NCBI GenBank assembly: GCA_001953115.1
Contig: LSSL01000148.1
Location: 9,860-60,921 of the forward strand
Reading direction: 5' to 3'
Length of the DNA: 51,062 nt
From: Smittium mucronatum
Taxonomy: Eukaryota; Kickxellomycota; Harpellomycetes; Harpellales; Legeriomycetaceae
Positions 11,320 to 22,199 of the stretch are shown here, piece by piece. The notes beneath the pieces were generated by a model. It was not told the DNA's origin. It did no database searches and saw only the letters and a list, made by a program, of their open reading frames with translations. How positions within the stretch are numbered: position 1 is the stretch's first letter; the number at the start of each line of letters is the position of its first letter. Made by a program: the position numbers and the translations under genes.

Positions 11320-12340
11320 TTTAAAGTTTTAGGATTCACTAAAGTGGGTTTCGGATGATGCAGTTCGGTTCACAAGGCTGTTTTTTATTGAAAAAATTGA
11401 AAAAATTGGCTCGTCAGCCATTCTATTTTTGAATCATTCACAGAAATGTTTTACCCCAGACTAATTTGATCTTGAGGCTAATTTTTTCGCTTTCTTTTTT
11501 TTGAACAAACTTTTCTACTTGATTCTTGTCATATTTTAGAACTTTTAATCTCCCAATCCATGTGGATATGTTTTTAAGTGGTATTTAGTTAATTATACAA
11601 AAATATATGTAAAGGTTTCTATGTTTTCCAAAGTCCATTTTTAAGTGTTTCAAGATAACTTGAATAAAAAAATCAATCCATTAAAGATGTTTTCCACTGT
11701 AATTCTTTGGATGGTATCTGTTTCATAATTTTTGCAAGAGATGTTGGCTGCGGATTTCATCTGAGAGTCGTAAACATTAATATGACTTTTTTGTGAACCA
11801 TCAATTCTAGAGTTGTTATTTATGTAACGTTTTTTTTGGCTTTATAAACCAGATTTTTTTTTAATACTACGCATCACTTATCAGTACTAATAGACCATTA
11901 TAATGATTGGATTTTTTTAATATTAATGGAATTTTCTCTCCATCAACTTGGAAACAGAAATTTTATGAATTTAGCCTTATTTTGCAGGGTTAATATAGGT
12001 TCATCTATCATCGGATATCACAGCTATTTCCTTTTTTACGCAATATATCTGATTCTTACTTGAATAAAAAAGCTTCTTATCTCTGAAAAATCCAATTAGT
12101 CTATTAATAAAAAATATCGTATAATCGATTATCAGATCTACATCTCCGTTTTTCCTCAAAAATATGATATTTGAAAATTGCTAATTTTTTTTATAGGACA
12201 AATTTATTTTTTCAAAATCGGCTCCCTGAAAATTGATGAAGTCAAGTTGACCATCAAATATAATGAAGGAGACGAGGCGTTAAAATATTATGCCAATTTT
12301 TCAGATTTAAAATAATATATTAGATATACCAAAAGTATGA
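11320..12340 (-). pseudogene. Unidentified coding relic
   Basis: This kilobase has a lower A+T content and more balanced codon-like composition than its surroundings. The minus strand has broken open stretches with protein-like character, for example IDGSQKSHINVYDSQMKSAA near 11750-11810 and KNGDVDLIIDYTIFFINRLI near 12090-12155. Stops and shifts are frequent. I do not recognise the family. A decayed transposase is the likeliest guess given the neighbourhood, but I found no DDE, RT or recombinase motif. No terminal repeats were seen. Confidence 0.35.
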
Positions 12341-12344
12341 GGAG

Positions 12345-13900
12345 CTTGTCTTTTGGCACAAATTTCGACCTTTTTCCTCTCCTCATTTCTGCTTTTAGAA
12401 GCTCGGATTTGCATATTTAGTAATTATTATCAAAATAATTTGATTTTAATCCAGTTGAAAAGTGAATTTATCCAAGTTTTTTGAAATCCCATTGTGTATT
12501 TTTAGCTTATAAATATCATTTTTATTTATATATTTTTCAAATATTTCCGTTGCTATTATATCTTGAGTTTAATGGTCCTTAGTTTCATTTATATATTTAT
12601 TAATTACAAATTTGTGTTATTAAAAATATATAATTATCGAAAGATTTTTATTTTGAATATTTTGTATATAAAAAAATTTCAGAAAAAAAAGAAGATAAAA
12701 TAGATTTTTCTAAGGGAATAACAAATAAATATATCTCCTATAAATATAATAAATGAAATAAATTTTTTTAAGCGGTAAAAAAAAGTATTATAATACAATC
12801 TGAAAATTTAATATAAGCATTAAAAAAAACTGACAAAATAACAGTAGTCCTGTATTTTCGGAAAAAAAAAACAGGATAATTATGAAGATGGGAAAGATGA
12901 ACTTCTTACTAATCAATAAAACATCAGAGAATCAATTTTTATATATTAAAATTATCTTTAATTTATTCTATTAATAACAGCCACACTTTTATTTTTAAAA
13001 AAATTATAAATTTTACAAGCAGAGGATTTAACTACTACCTAATCGTTCAATATTATCGATCTTAAAATTTTTAAACGGTTTATTTAAAAAAATATTGATA
13101 TAAATGTGTTAAAATTATTAATAGAGGTTATCAAAATCCTAAATTTTTTTTAAATATAACGATTTTTGATAAATTTTCATCAATATTGTATAACATGTAA
13201 TTTCTTTGAATTTAAGATTCTACTTTTGAATATCTGGGTTATTATTCAAAAATTAAAAAAAGAGTTTTTTAAAGGCGTTTATATGAAATTAATAAAATTC
13301 AGTGCTTTTATTTCGCAGTTAAATTTTACTGGTTTGTGGAAATTTTTAAAAATTAAGAATTTAGACACTTTAAGGAATTTCATTAAATTCTTTTAATAAA
13401 AAAATAAAAAAAAAATGAGTCATTAAGAAAAAAATTATTATTATTATTATTTTTTTATATCATTATAACTATAAAAAATCTATTTCTTCTCCAATGTATT
13501 AGAAAATTATAGATCAAGAATAATCATTGCAGCCAAGCTTGAAAATATTTTATATCCAATTTTATGTGATTTTTTATTTAAAATTGAATATATCTTTCTG
13601 GATTCCATAAAATTGATGCTTTGACTTAAAAACTGTAATTTTATTAGATAAAATGAGATTTGGCTACAATAATTGGGAGAAAAGTCATTTAACATGCAGT
13701 CATTTGTATCATTTTTGAGTAATATATTTCAAATAATAATATATATATTAATCTTTATAGTTCCAGATTAATTCCTCAATATTATTTTATAATAAAAACA
13801 GTTTAAACTGGATCAATTTCTTGATTTATCCAATAATTCAAAAAATTTAATCAAATTAATACAAAATTGTGGTGAAAATGAAAGCCGTTTTTGCATCATA
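12345..13900. other. Featureless AT-rich DNA
   Basis: A trinucleotide ATT run lies at 13434-13452. The open frames here (for example 13166-13396 plus and 13507-13695 minus) show only the I/K/N/F-rich composition expected by chance in such DNA, and I do not call them genes. Confidence 0.5.
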
Positions 13901-13901
13901 T

Positions 13902-13916
13902 CCCTGAAAGAGTTAA
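13902..13916 (-). repeat. piggyBac-like terminal tip, facing left
   Basis: CCCTGAAAGAGTTAA mirrors the tip of the 4062-5405 element (TTAA, then C-C/T-CTTTCAGGG), with one change. It would be the right end of an element lying to the left, but I could not find a matching left end upstream. Confidence 0.45.
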
Positions 13917-13979
13917 ATATGCATAATTGTATAAAAAATGAATAAAATAAATAAATCAAATCCGTCAAAATAGTCTTGA

Positions 13980-14000
13980 TTAAACCTTTTAGGGCAGATA
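13980..14000 (+). repeat. piggyBac-like terminal tip, facing right
   Basis: TTAAACCTTTTAGGGC is TTAA followed by a diverged copy of the CCCTTTCAGGG tip. It would be the left end of an element extending rightward. No convincing partner end was found before the assembly gap. Confidence 0.4.
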
Positions 14001-15210
14001 GTGCGAAATTGGCGCTCGTTTTTATTCCACTTTTATCATTAAATTAATAATAATTAATGATATTGGGATAGACATTGATTTAGAAAAATTGTGATTTTTG
14101 ATATTAAAAGATATCTGAAGAACTAAATTTGTCTTGGGAATGTTGAGCAAAGCAATAGGTGAAATAAGTGCAAAAAATTTCAGTGCGCGAATAATCATGA
14201 TTCTTATTTTTATTTTTTACACTTATTTGGCAGCAGGAATAATTTTTTCTATTTAACTAATGATGCTATTAATGATATATATATCAATATTATAAAATTC
14301 CAAATTCAAATCCGAAAAATACGGGGGATTCTCGTTGAGAATAGACGAATAACTAATAATTTTTCACTGCTTTCTTAATTTATAAATATGGCTCAAAATT
14401 AAAGTGTAGATTTATTGGTCAAAATGAGATTGGAATCTTAAAATGAGATCCCATAAAAAATGTAGAAATTTTATCATTACTGATATTTTTTTCTATTTTT
14501 TTTTTTTTTATGACGTGTATGTTTTTATTTACAATAGTTTGGTAAGTAAAATAAAGTCTGATGTTGAAAAAAATCTCACGTATTTACCACTTTAGTAATT
14601 TGGAAACATATCACTAAAATATGATATAAAATTACTGGGCGCTCGAGAATTAGAATTACAAAACTAATTTTCCATTTGCAGTGTGTTGAAAAATTATTAG
14701 AGCTAGTGTTTTTTTTAATTTTTATTGGGTTGGTGACTGAATAAATGCTTATTTAGCATTTATTTTAATATTAAAAAGCTTGTCCCTGATTAGAATCTCC
14801 CATGTGTTCATTAATTAAATTATTAACAAATAAAATTTTAATTCACTATAAATTAATGCGCAGAGGCATATTATTAGTCTTAATTAATTCTTATACATGC
14901 GTGTAAGTATCCCAATTCACTAGATTTATTAATACCTAGTCTTTCGTATGAATACTAAATTCCTCAAAACGACAACTTCTGTAAATTTTTTTTAAAATTT
15001 GCTTAATTTTATAATTGTGTTAAATCTATAATTATAATAAGTTAGTTTTGTCTTGTCTTGATTAGGCTAACTTCTCAATTGAAGATATTATTTAAAATAA
15101 GAGCAAATTTTTTGTTGAAAAAAATTAAAGTAAATATCGCCATTATTTTAAAAAATCATAAAAAAATATAGTGTTTGGATATAATGATATGCAATCAATT
15201 AAAATTACAA

Positions 15211-15241
15211 TTTTTTTTTTTTTTTTTTTTACGCAGAATTT
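15211..15241. repeat. Gap-edge sequence, copy 1
   Basis: Twenty T residues followed by ACGCAGAATTT. The same string recurs directly after the gap, at 15785-15816. Confidence 0.95.
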
Positions 15242-15784
15242 NNNNNNNNNNNNNNNNNNNNNNNNNNNNNNNNNNNNNNNNNNNNNNNNNNNNNNNNNNN
15301 NNNNNNNNNNNNNNNNNNNNNNNNNNNNNNNNNNNNNNNNNNNNNNNNNNNNNNNNNNNNNNNNNNNNNNNNNNNNNNNNNNNNNNNNNNNNNNNNNNNN
15401 NNNNNNNNNNNNNNNNNNNNNNNNNNNNNNNNNNNNNNNNNNNNNNNNNNNNNNNNNNNNNNNNNNNNNNNNNNNNNNNNNNNNNNNNNNNNNNNNNNNN
15501 NNNNNNNNNNNNNNNNNNNNNNNNNNNNNNNNNNNNNNNNNNNNNNNNNNNNNNNNNNNNNNNNNNNNNNNNNNNNNNNNNNNNNNNNNNNNNNNNNNNN
15601 NNNNNNNNNNNNNNNNNNNNNNNNNNNNNNNNNNNNNNNNNNNNNNNNNNNNNNNNNNNNNNNNNNNNNNNNNNNNNNNNNNNNNNNNNNNNNNNNNNNN
15701 NNNNNNNNNNNNNNNNNNNNNNNNNNNNNNNNNNNNNNNNNNNNNNNNNNNNNNNNNNNNNNNNNNNNNNNNNNNNNNNNNNNN
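15242..15784. other. Assembly gap (543 N)
   Basis: No sequence. Any open frame spanning this stretch is an artefact of N translation. The identical flanks suggest that two contig ends overlap and that the true gap may be zero or a collapsed repeat. Confidence 0.98.
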
Positions 15785-15816
15785 TTTTTTTTTTTTTTTT
15801 TTTTTACGCAGAATTT
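15785..15816. repeat. Gap-edge sequence, copy 2
   Basis: Twenty-one T residues followed by ACGCAGAATTT, identical to the left gap edge except for one extra T. Confidence 0.95.
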
Positions 15817-15839
15817 ATTTTTAAACTTTAAAATTACAA

Positions 15840-16640
15840 AAAAGGTTTAATTTGGATTAAAAGCTCCAATTAAAAAAAAAAAAATAATAAAAAAGAACTT
15901 TTCAATTAGACTTTTTATCCAAAATATATCATTTTTACCATTTTAATTAGGTGCATATCATTAACAAAAGCGTATATATATTGATATTTTTGAATCAAAT
16001 TGACCACATTAAATTCAACAAGACAATTTTTTATTACCAATAATAAGAAAATAATAAATATTACAATTAAATCGATATAAAAAGAATTAATTTCTCATAA
16101 AATCATAAACATCGAACATTTTTATATTTTTGCACTAAAAAGATGCGAGAAAAATAATTTTTTGTTTTGAGGCTCAATTTTTATTTTATTGATCTGTGTT
16201 AAATGTATTTTTAGTTATATTTATTTTTCTATTTTAAAATTCACCATAAGGCTCATTTATTTAAGATTTGTAAAGAGATAAATTTATTTAGAATTATATT
16301 AAGGTATATAGAAGTGTGCTTCCAAAATAAAATATCAGAGAGTTTTTTATTAGAATTGATATAGATTAATTTAGGTGAAAATTTGATTCTAATACTCATT
16401 AATTTTTTTTTTTGATGAGTTAAATAGAAAAATCTACTAAACGTGACTTTTTCATAAAACTGGGATAAAAAGATAATGAAATAAATAAGTTTTTTTAAAA
16501 AAATATAGTGATGTGCACCTAATCCAAATGGTAAACATTATATATTTTTGATATAAAGCCTTTAATTAATAAATTCGTTTGCTTTTAAGTAATTTTTTTT
16601 AATTTGGAGAGTTTAACACAAAAAAGATCATGTTTAACAT
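15840..16640. mobile_element. Small inverted-repeat element (MITE-like)
   Basis: The left arm (about 15850-15965, containing TTTACCATTTTAATTAGGTG) pairs with the right arm (about 16508-16630, containing CACCTAATCCAAATGGTAAA) at moderate identity with small indels. The space between the innermost matched motifs (15948 and 16522) is about 575 bp and contains no frame. A third, direct-orientation version of the left-arm motif occurs at about 16600-16700 (AACATTTTAATTTAGTGCAT), so either two elements overlap or an arm was duplicated. Superfamily is unknown. Confidence 0.6.
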
Positions 16641-16699
16641 TTTAATTTAGTGCATGTCATTATATACAAACGTTATATTTTATTATGATTTTTTTAAAA

Positions 16700-17387
16700 G
16701 AAAAGTTTTTTTTTTATTTAATTAGATTTAACAGAAATTTTGTGTTTATTTTACACGAAGACCTAGATAAAGTTGGTAGCATAGTATATCCAAAAAACTA
16801 AGTGATTCCTGTTTGGAATTCCGTTATCCTTATATGTTAGAAAACACACATGTTTTTCATTAAACATAAAATAAAATTATCTCTCAGTTTTTCTGCTTCT
16901 TCAAAACAAGTTTAAATATATTTTCATCATTCCTTGGTAATCTGAAATCAATTAGTTTATTTTATATATTTAAATTTTGCTATTCATGAGAACTCTTTAA
17001 TTATACGAGAGCTTGTCATTTTCAAAAATTTGACCAGAATTAAACCAATTTACAATTTTAAATAAAAATTGAATTTGAGAAGTATATGCAATGGTTAACT
17101 ATGACTAAAGAGTTAAATAATGAAATAAAAGTATTAAAAATAACGGAAATTTATAATTATTTATCTGTAACAGAGATGAAGGTCATCATGGTATTTCTTT
17201 CACTGACTCTAACTATGGAAAACTATATATTAATAATGAATAAATAAAAATTAATCAAAAATTATTTTTAGTGAAAATTAAGAATAGTTTATATGAAATA
17301 AATTGGAAATAGAAATTCACTCATATTAACATAATTTTAAGATAATTGGTAAAAATGCGTTACAAGTGATTAAGATAACTTATTGAT
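16700..17387. other. Featureless AT-rich DNA
   Basis: No gene or repeat structure was seen. Confidence 0.5.
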
Positions 17388-17931
17388 TGTTATTTTATTT
17401 TTTTGATTCCGAAATCCAAGTGGATTTGAAGTGGATTATATGAGTTTAATTATTTAGATTGATATATCCATGGTAAAAATTTTAAAAAAAAACTTAAAAA
17501 AGATGAAATTATTTCTCGTACCAATATAAATCATTAAATTATATTAAATTTATTATGCAGTTAAAATATATTGAGCGAATGGGAATTATCATAATAATAT
17601 TTCTACGACAAAAATAATATTGAAAAAATTGAATTGTTGAAATATCGAAATAGGATATTGAAGAAAAAAGATAAAAAACGATTTAAAACTTGATTAAAGA
17701 TAATCCTCACGAGAGATTCAAGTATGATTATAAAGTTAGGAAAAAATAATACATATATTTATTGGATTTATAAATTCGATTAAGCAAAGCAGTATCGATT
17801 GGTACTATTTTTGTAAAAACTTCTGATTTTTTAATTTTGTTTCTGATATTTGATTTTTTTTATCTGGGAAAATGCTAATGTGAAAAGTTTAATGTTTAGA
17901 TCGTGTTTACTGTTTCTTATATTTTTTGTTT
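17388..17931 (+). repeat. Left arm of a long near-perfect inverted repeat
   Basis: From TGTTATTTTATTTTTTTGAT at 17388 to about 17931, the sequence is found in reverse complement at 18524-19066. In every block compared by eye (17401-17480, 17500-17690, 17700-17910) I saw no mismatch. The first differences appear near 17925. The arm carries no recognisable gene. Confidence 0.93.
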
Positions 17932-18523
17932 AAATACAAAAATATTTAAGTTTAAAAAAAAATCTCGTTAATTAATAGAGTTTATTCCTGTTTTATTTTC
18001 TTTAATTTATTTATTCATATGAAAAAACAGATATACTGTGACTTTTTTGGGTTTATATTACCATATGGCTAATTTATCTATTTTTTTATATTCTTATATA
18101 TACCATTATTTAAGAAAAGCTTGTCTTTTTTTCAAAATTTTTATAAAAAAATTATTAATATTTATAAACTAATTATGATATCCAATTTAGATTATTCAAT
18201 TTTTTCCCCATAAATTTACTTTTATTTTAAGTTTATTTTGAAATAAAACTAAGATTTAATTTTAGTTTTTAAAAATTTATTGGGTTTAAATTCTCTAGAT
18301 CATTTAATATATATTCAATTAAATTAAAGTATTTTAGATAAATATAAAAAATCCCAAAAACCAAAAAAAAATTTAAAATTTAAACATTGTTTAAAAGCAA
18401 TAGAATAAGCAACATTAAAAACAGTGGTGGAAATTTTAACGGCAGCAGTTATAGAAAAATAAGAAAAATTAGAATTCTCAAAATCAACATCCGAAGCATT
18501 GGTATTCATTAAAGTATAAAAAA
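17932..18523. other. Loop of the long inverted repeat
   Basis: About 590 bp separate the two arms. The part at 18380-18520 has more G/C than the rest and is open on the minus strand (a frame running from 18551, in the right arm, down to 18324). The plus strand of the same stretch reads, between stops, ATLKTVVEILTAAVIEK. Either could be a protein relic and I recognise neither. Confidence 0.5.
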
Positions 18524-19066
18524 TTGAAAAAATATCAGAAACAGTAAACACGATCTAAACATTAAACTTTTCACATTAGCATTTTCCCAGATAAAAAAAA
18601 TCAAATATCAGAAACAAAATTAAAAAATCAGAAGTTTTTACAAAAATAGTACCAATCGATACTGCTTTGCTTAATCGAATTTATAAATCCAATAAATATA
18701 TGTATTATTTTTTCCTAACTTTATAATCATACTTGAATCTCTCGTGAGGATTATCTTTAATCAAGTTTTAAATCGTTTTTTATCTTTTTTCTTCAATATC
18801 CTATTTCGATATTTCAACAATTCAATTTTTTCAATATTATTTTTGTCGTAGAAATATTATTATGATAATTCCCATTCGCTCAATATATTTTAACTGCATA
18901 ATAAATTTAATATAATTTAATGATTTATATTGGTACGAGAAATAATTTCATCTTTTTTAAGTTTTTTTTTAAAATTTTTACCATGGATATATCAATCTAA
19001 ATAATTAAACTCATATAATCCACTTCAAATCCACTTGGATTTCGGAATCAAAAAAATAAAATAACA
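18524..19066 (-). repeat. Right arm of a long near-perfect inverted repeat
   Basis: Reverse complement of 17388-17931, ending at AAAATAACA (19066). The flanks outside the arms (ATTGAT on the left, TGCAAT on the right) do not pair and give no obvious target duplication. Confidence 0.93.
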
Positions 19067-21940
19067 TGCAATATGTTTTCTTGATCACTTAAAAAACACA
19101 TAAATGTATATATAAATATTTATATAAATAAACATCTAATCTATAAAAATATTTATCCCCAAAATAATTAATTTTAATATTGCTATACTCTTATATAAAA
19201 ATAGAAGTAACATTGGTCATTAATATTTATTGTAAAACGTGATAAATATAAATTATTATTTTCATATTTAGATTTAAAACATGGATAATTATAGGTTTAG
19301 TTATATTATATTATTATAGATTATAATCAAATCACAATATTTTTTTCGATTTATAGCATCAAGATAAAGATTACTTAGATAATACTCTAGTTCTTGATGT
19401 TTCGGAAAAATATATATTGACTGTTTGTAACATAAATATAATATTCACCCAAAAAATAAAAATTAGTTTGTTGTCGATTTAAATCAATTAAATTTGAGCT
19501 CAGTTCTAGAATGAAGTTATAAATCTATTATAGTAGGGAAATTTTCGAAATAATTTCACAAAAATAATAAAATATTCGAAAAAAACCTTTTTTATAAGTT
19601 ATATAGTTTTAAATATAGGTTAAATATGTATTTCAGTCTATTTGAAAAATATTATATGCATTAATTAATTTAATTTTTTATTTTTCCAAATAAATTTTTT
19701 CGTGAATAATCAGGACAAGAAATTTTCAAGATAAATTATTCTATTATATCAAAAAATAAGTATTCAAGTGTGTTATTTAATAAATATTTGGAATATACAA
19801 TTAAAGTAAGAAGATATTTTGAATTTACGGCAATAATTAATTGACTAAGATTATTTTAAATGGAATATTTTGTATTATGGTTTAGTTTTAGATCTATAAA
19901 ACATATATTTTATCCGAGTCTTCATATATTATTATATAAATTTTCTAAATATTAAATAAAAATAAACTCTCTTTGAATTAATTTAAGTTGATTTAAGTTA
20001 TTATGATTATGAGATGAAAATAATTAATATATAGTTTTAATAGCATCAATAGGGGTTTTTTTTTATAAATTATAAGCTAAATAAAAAGTTTAATTAGTTT
20101 TTGATCCAGTTTGAGTACTGATTTACTCGAAAGTAAAGTTTCATATTTATAAAATATTAAAATAAGAAACCAGTTGATAAAAAGTAATCAATAAACAGTA
20201 ATTTTATTTTATTTTGAAAAAATTTCTTAATTTTATGACTAATATTAGTTTTTTGAACCGAATTTTTAGCTTTTTCATCTCTTTACAGGCCTAATTTTTT
20301 TTCTTTTAAAATTTATGAAATTCAAAAATTTAAGTCTTTTGATTTAATAAAATCAAGTAATTTCTAAGGTCTATAAAAAGATAAATCAATTTTTGAACAA
20401 ATTATTAGTCAGAATATTTCTCAACTTAATTTTAAATGTGAATAAACTATAGTTTGCTTTCGGTATAATTATTCTATTAAAATTTATTTCAATAATTTTG
20501 AATGAGAAAAGAATGTAGAGCATATATATTTATATACGAAAACACTCATAAAAGCTGATATTTTAAGAGAAACTGTTTTTTCATTCATTTATTATCATTA
20601 ATTAGTAATTATTATTTAAATAAATTATGATGAATAAAATTTGCTAATAATAAAATAGTAATATTTTAAATATAGAATAAAGAGTATTTTTTTAAAACAA
20701 CCTCTAATCATATTTATTTTATTAGATCCAAAAAAAATTTATTAAATTAAATTAATTTTTTTTAATTTTTATTTTAATGTGGCCTAGAAAAGACATATCT
20801 ATCGAATAAAAAATTCATTTATTTCGAATCTAAATATAAGAATTTATTTATTTATTTATTTTTAAAAAATAAATTATATATTTTTTTAAAAAAAAGCAAT
20901 AAGCTTTAATTATTTAAAATATGTGATTTTTATATTCAAATTTTATTTTCATCATATAGTTATTGTAGAGATTGTTAAAACGAGGTTTTTAATGGGGTTT
21001 CAAAAATTTATAATGAATTTTATATATTATCTAGTTTCAAAAAACGAAATCCAATTATGTATTTTCATGTTTTGAATTAGAGCTTGAAAAGCTAAAATCA
21101 GAAGATTTAGATGATTTAAATAAAATGATAAATATTATCTACATACAATATTAGATTATTTGCGTTTATATCGTAAAATAGAATAATTAGGCATTTATTA
21201 AAAAAATTCTACACCGTTATTTTAAATTTGGTTAACTTCACTGCTGAAAAATAATAATACATTATTTAAAGCTATAATTATCAATAAAAAAAGAAAAAAA
21301 GATTTCCTTAAAAATAGTACTAGTATATAATAGAATTTTTTATTTGATCATGGCCCAAAAGCTTTTTTATATCAATTGACTTACAGTTTCTCAGAATAAA
21401 AAAATATTGTACTATGGGAATAATTATAGGTATTGTGTAAAAAATCGGGTGGTTTTTATACCATAAAATCGGTGTGCATTCATTGTCAATTCTTTTGAAA
21501 GTTATATTTATTATAATTATTTTTGCTGAAATATGGAAAAAAATACGACGGATTTTTTAAAAAAACGCGCAAGTTAATTCTGAGTACTCTATGCAAAAAG
21601 CCAAGATAGATATTAAATCATTTAAGATAAAATTAACTTTTCAAAAAACAAAAAATGTGTGTTTTTTATTCTTTAAAAGGAAATATTATGGGAGTAAGAT
21701 ATTCAGATTATTAAAAAAATATTTCAAAACGTCAATTTTCTGGAAAATAGCAATAAATAAATAATTTCGTAGACCTTAGTTCAGAAAAAATAATTTAGCA
21801 GAATATTAATGTAATATTTGATAACTCTTTTTGAAAGATATATATATTAAAACAATGTAAAACACATATATAGGATAAGTAAATTATTTGGAGGACTTAA
21901 TAGATATACGTTAAGCTTTAATTAACTCATACATGTATAA
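19067..21940. other. Featureless AT-rich DNA
   Basis: Only short simple-sequence tracts were seen, for example repeated ATTT around 20835-20860. No gene or repeat arm was recognised. Confidence 0.5.
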
Positions 21941-22190
21941 GCCATAATTTATAATAAAAGAACTAAAGTTTTAGATTATATAAGAACTAATAGAATTTAT
22001 TGCTTGAGAAAAAGTGAAGAAAAAAGATTCATAGAAGACAAAAGAAAAGAATTAGATACGATTTATGTTTCACGCAAACAAAAAATTCAATCTTCAGTTA
22101 TTAAAAGACTAAAAAAAGATTCTATCAAAAATTTTATTTAACAGAGTTTGAAGCAGAAAGATTACTAGAGATAAATAAATCATAATTATA
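21941..22190 (+). pseudogene. Possible lysine-rich coding relic
   Basis: A 66-codon open stretch (stop at 22139-22141) without a starting ATG reads as a charged peptide including RFIEDKRKELDTIYVSRKQK. At the A7 run near 22111-22117, a shift of frame continues with FYQKFYLTEFEAERLLEINK before a stop near 22186. The mix of E, D, R, L, Y and Q is richer than chance translation of A-rich DNA usually gives, and the downstream frame picks up where the first ends. I recognise no family. It could still be chance. Confidence 0.25.
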
Positions 22191-22199
22191 TATAATGCC

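Larger units (their letters stand above)
13917..15241. other. AT-rich DNA, mostly unassigned, flanking an assembly gap
   Basis: Apart from the piggyBac-like tip at 13980-14000 I see no gene or clear repeat. The stretch 13980-14700 is slightly richer in G/C than the DNA to its right, as if it were the body of a decayed element. Confidence 0.45.

Noticed and set aside
11320..12340. Merlin/ISXO2-type or piggyBac transposase
   Set aside because: I looked for the acidic-triad contexts and the terminal H-T-N-x-x-E block and could not find them, so no family is assigned.
15171..15831. Open frames of about 217 codons across 15.2-15.8 kb
   Set aside because: They consist almost wholly of N translated as unknown residues, flanked by poly-T, and are gap artefacts.
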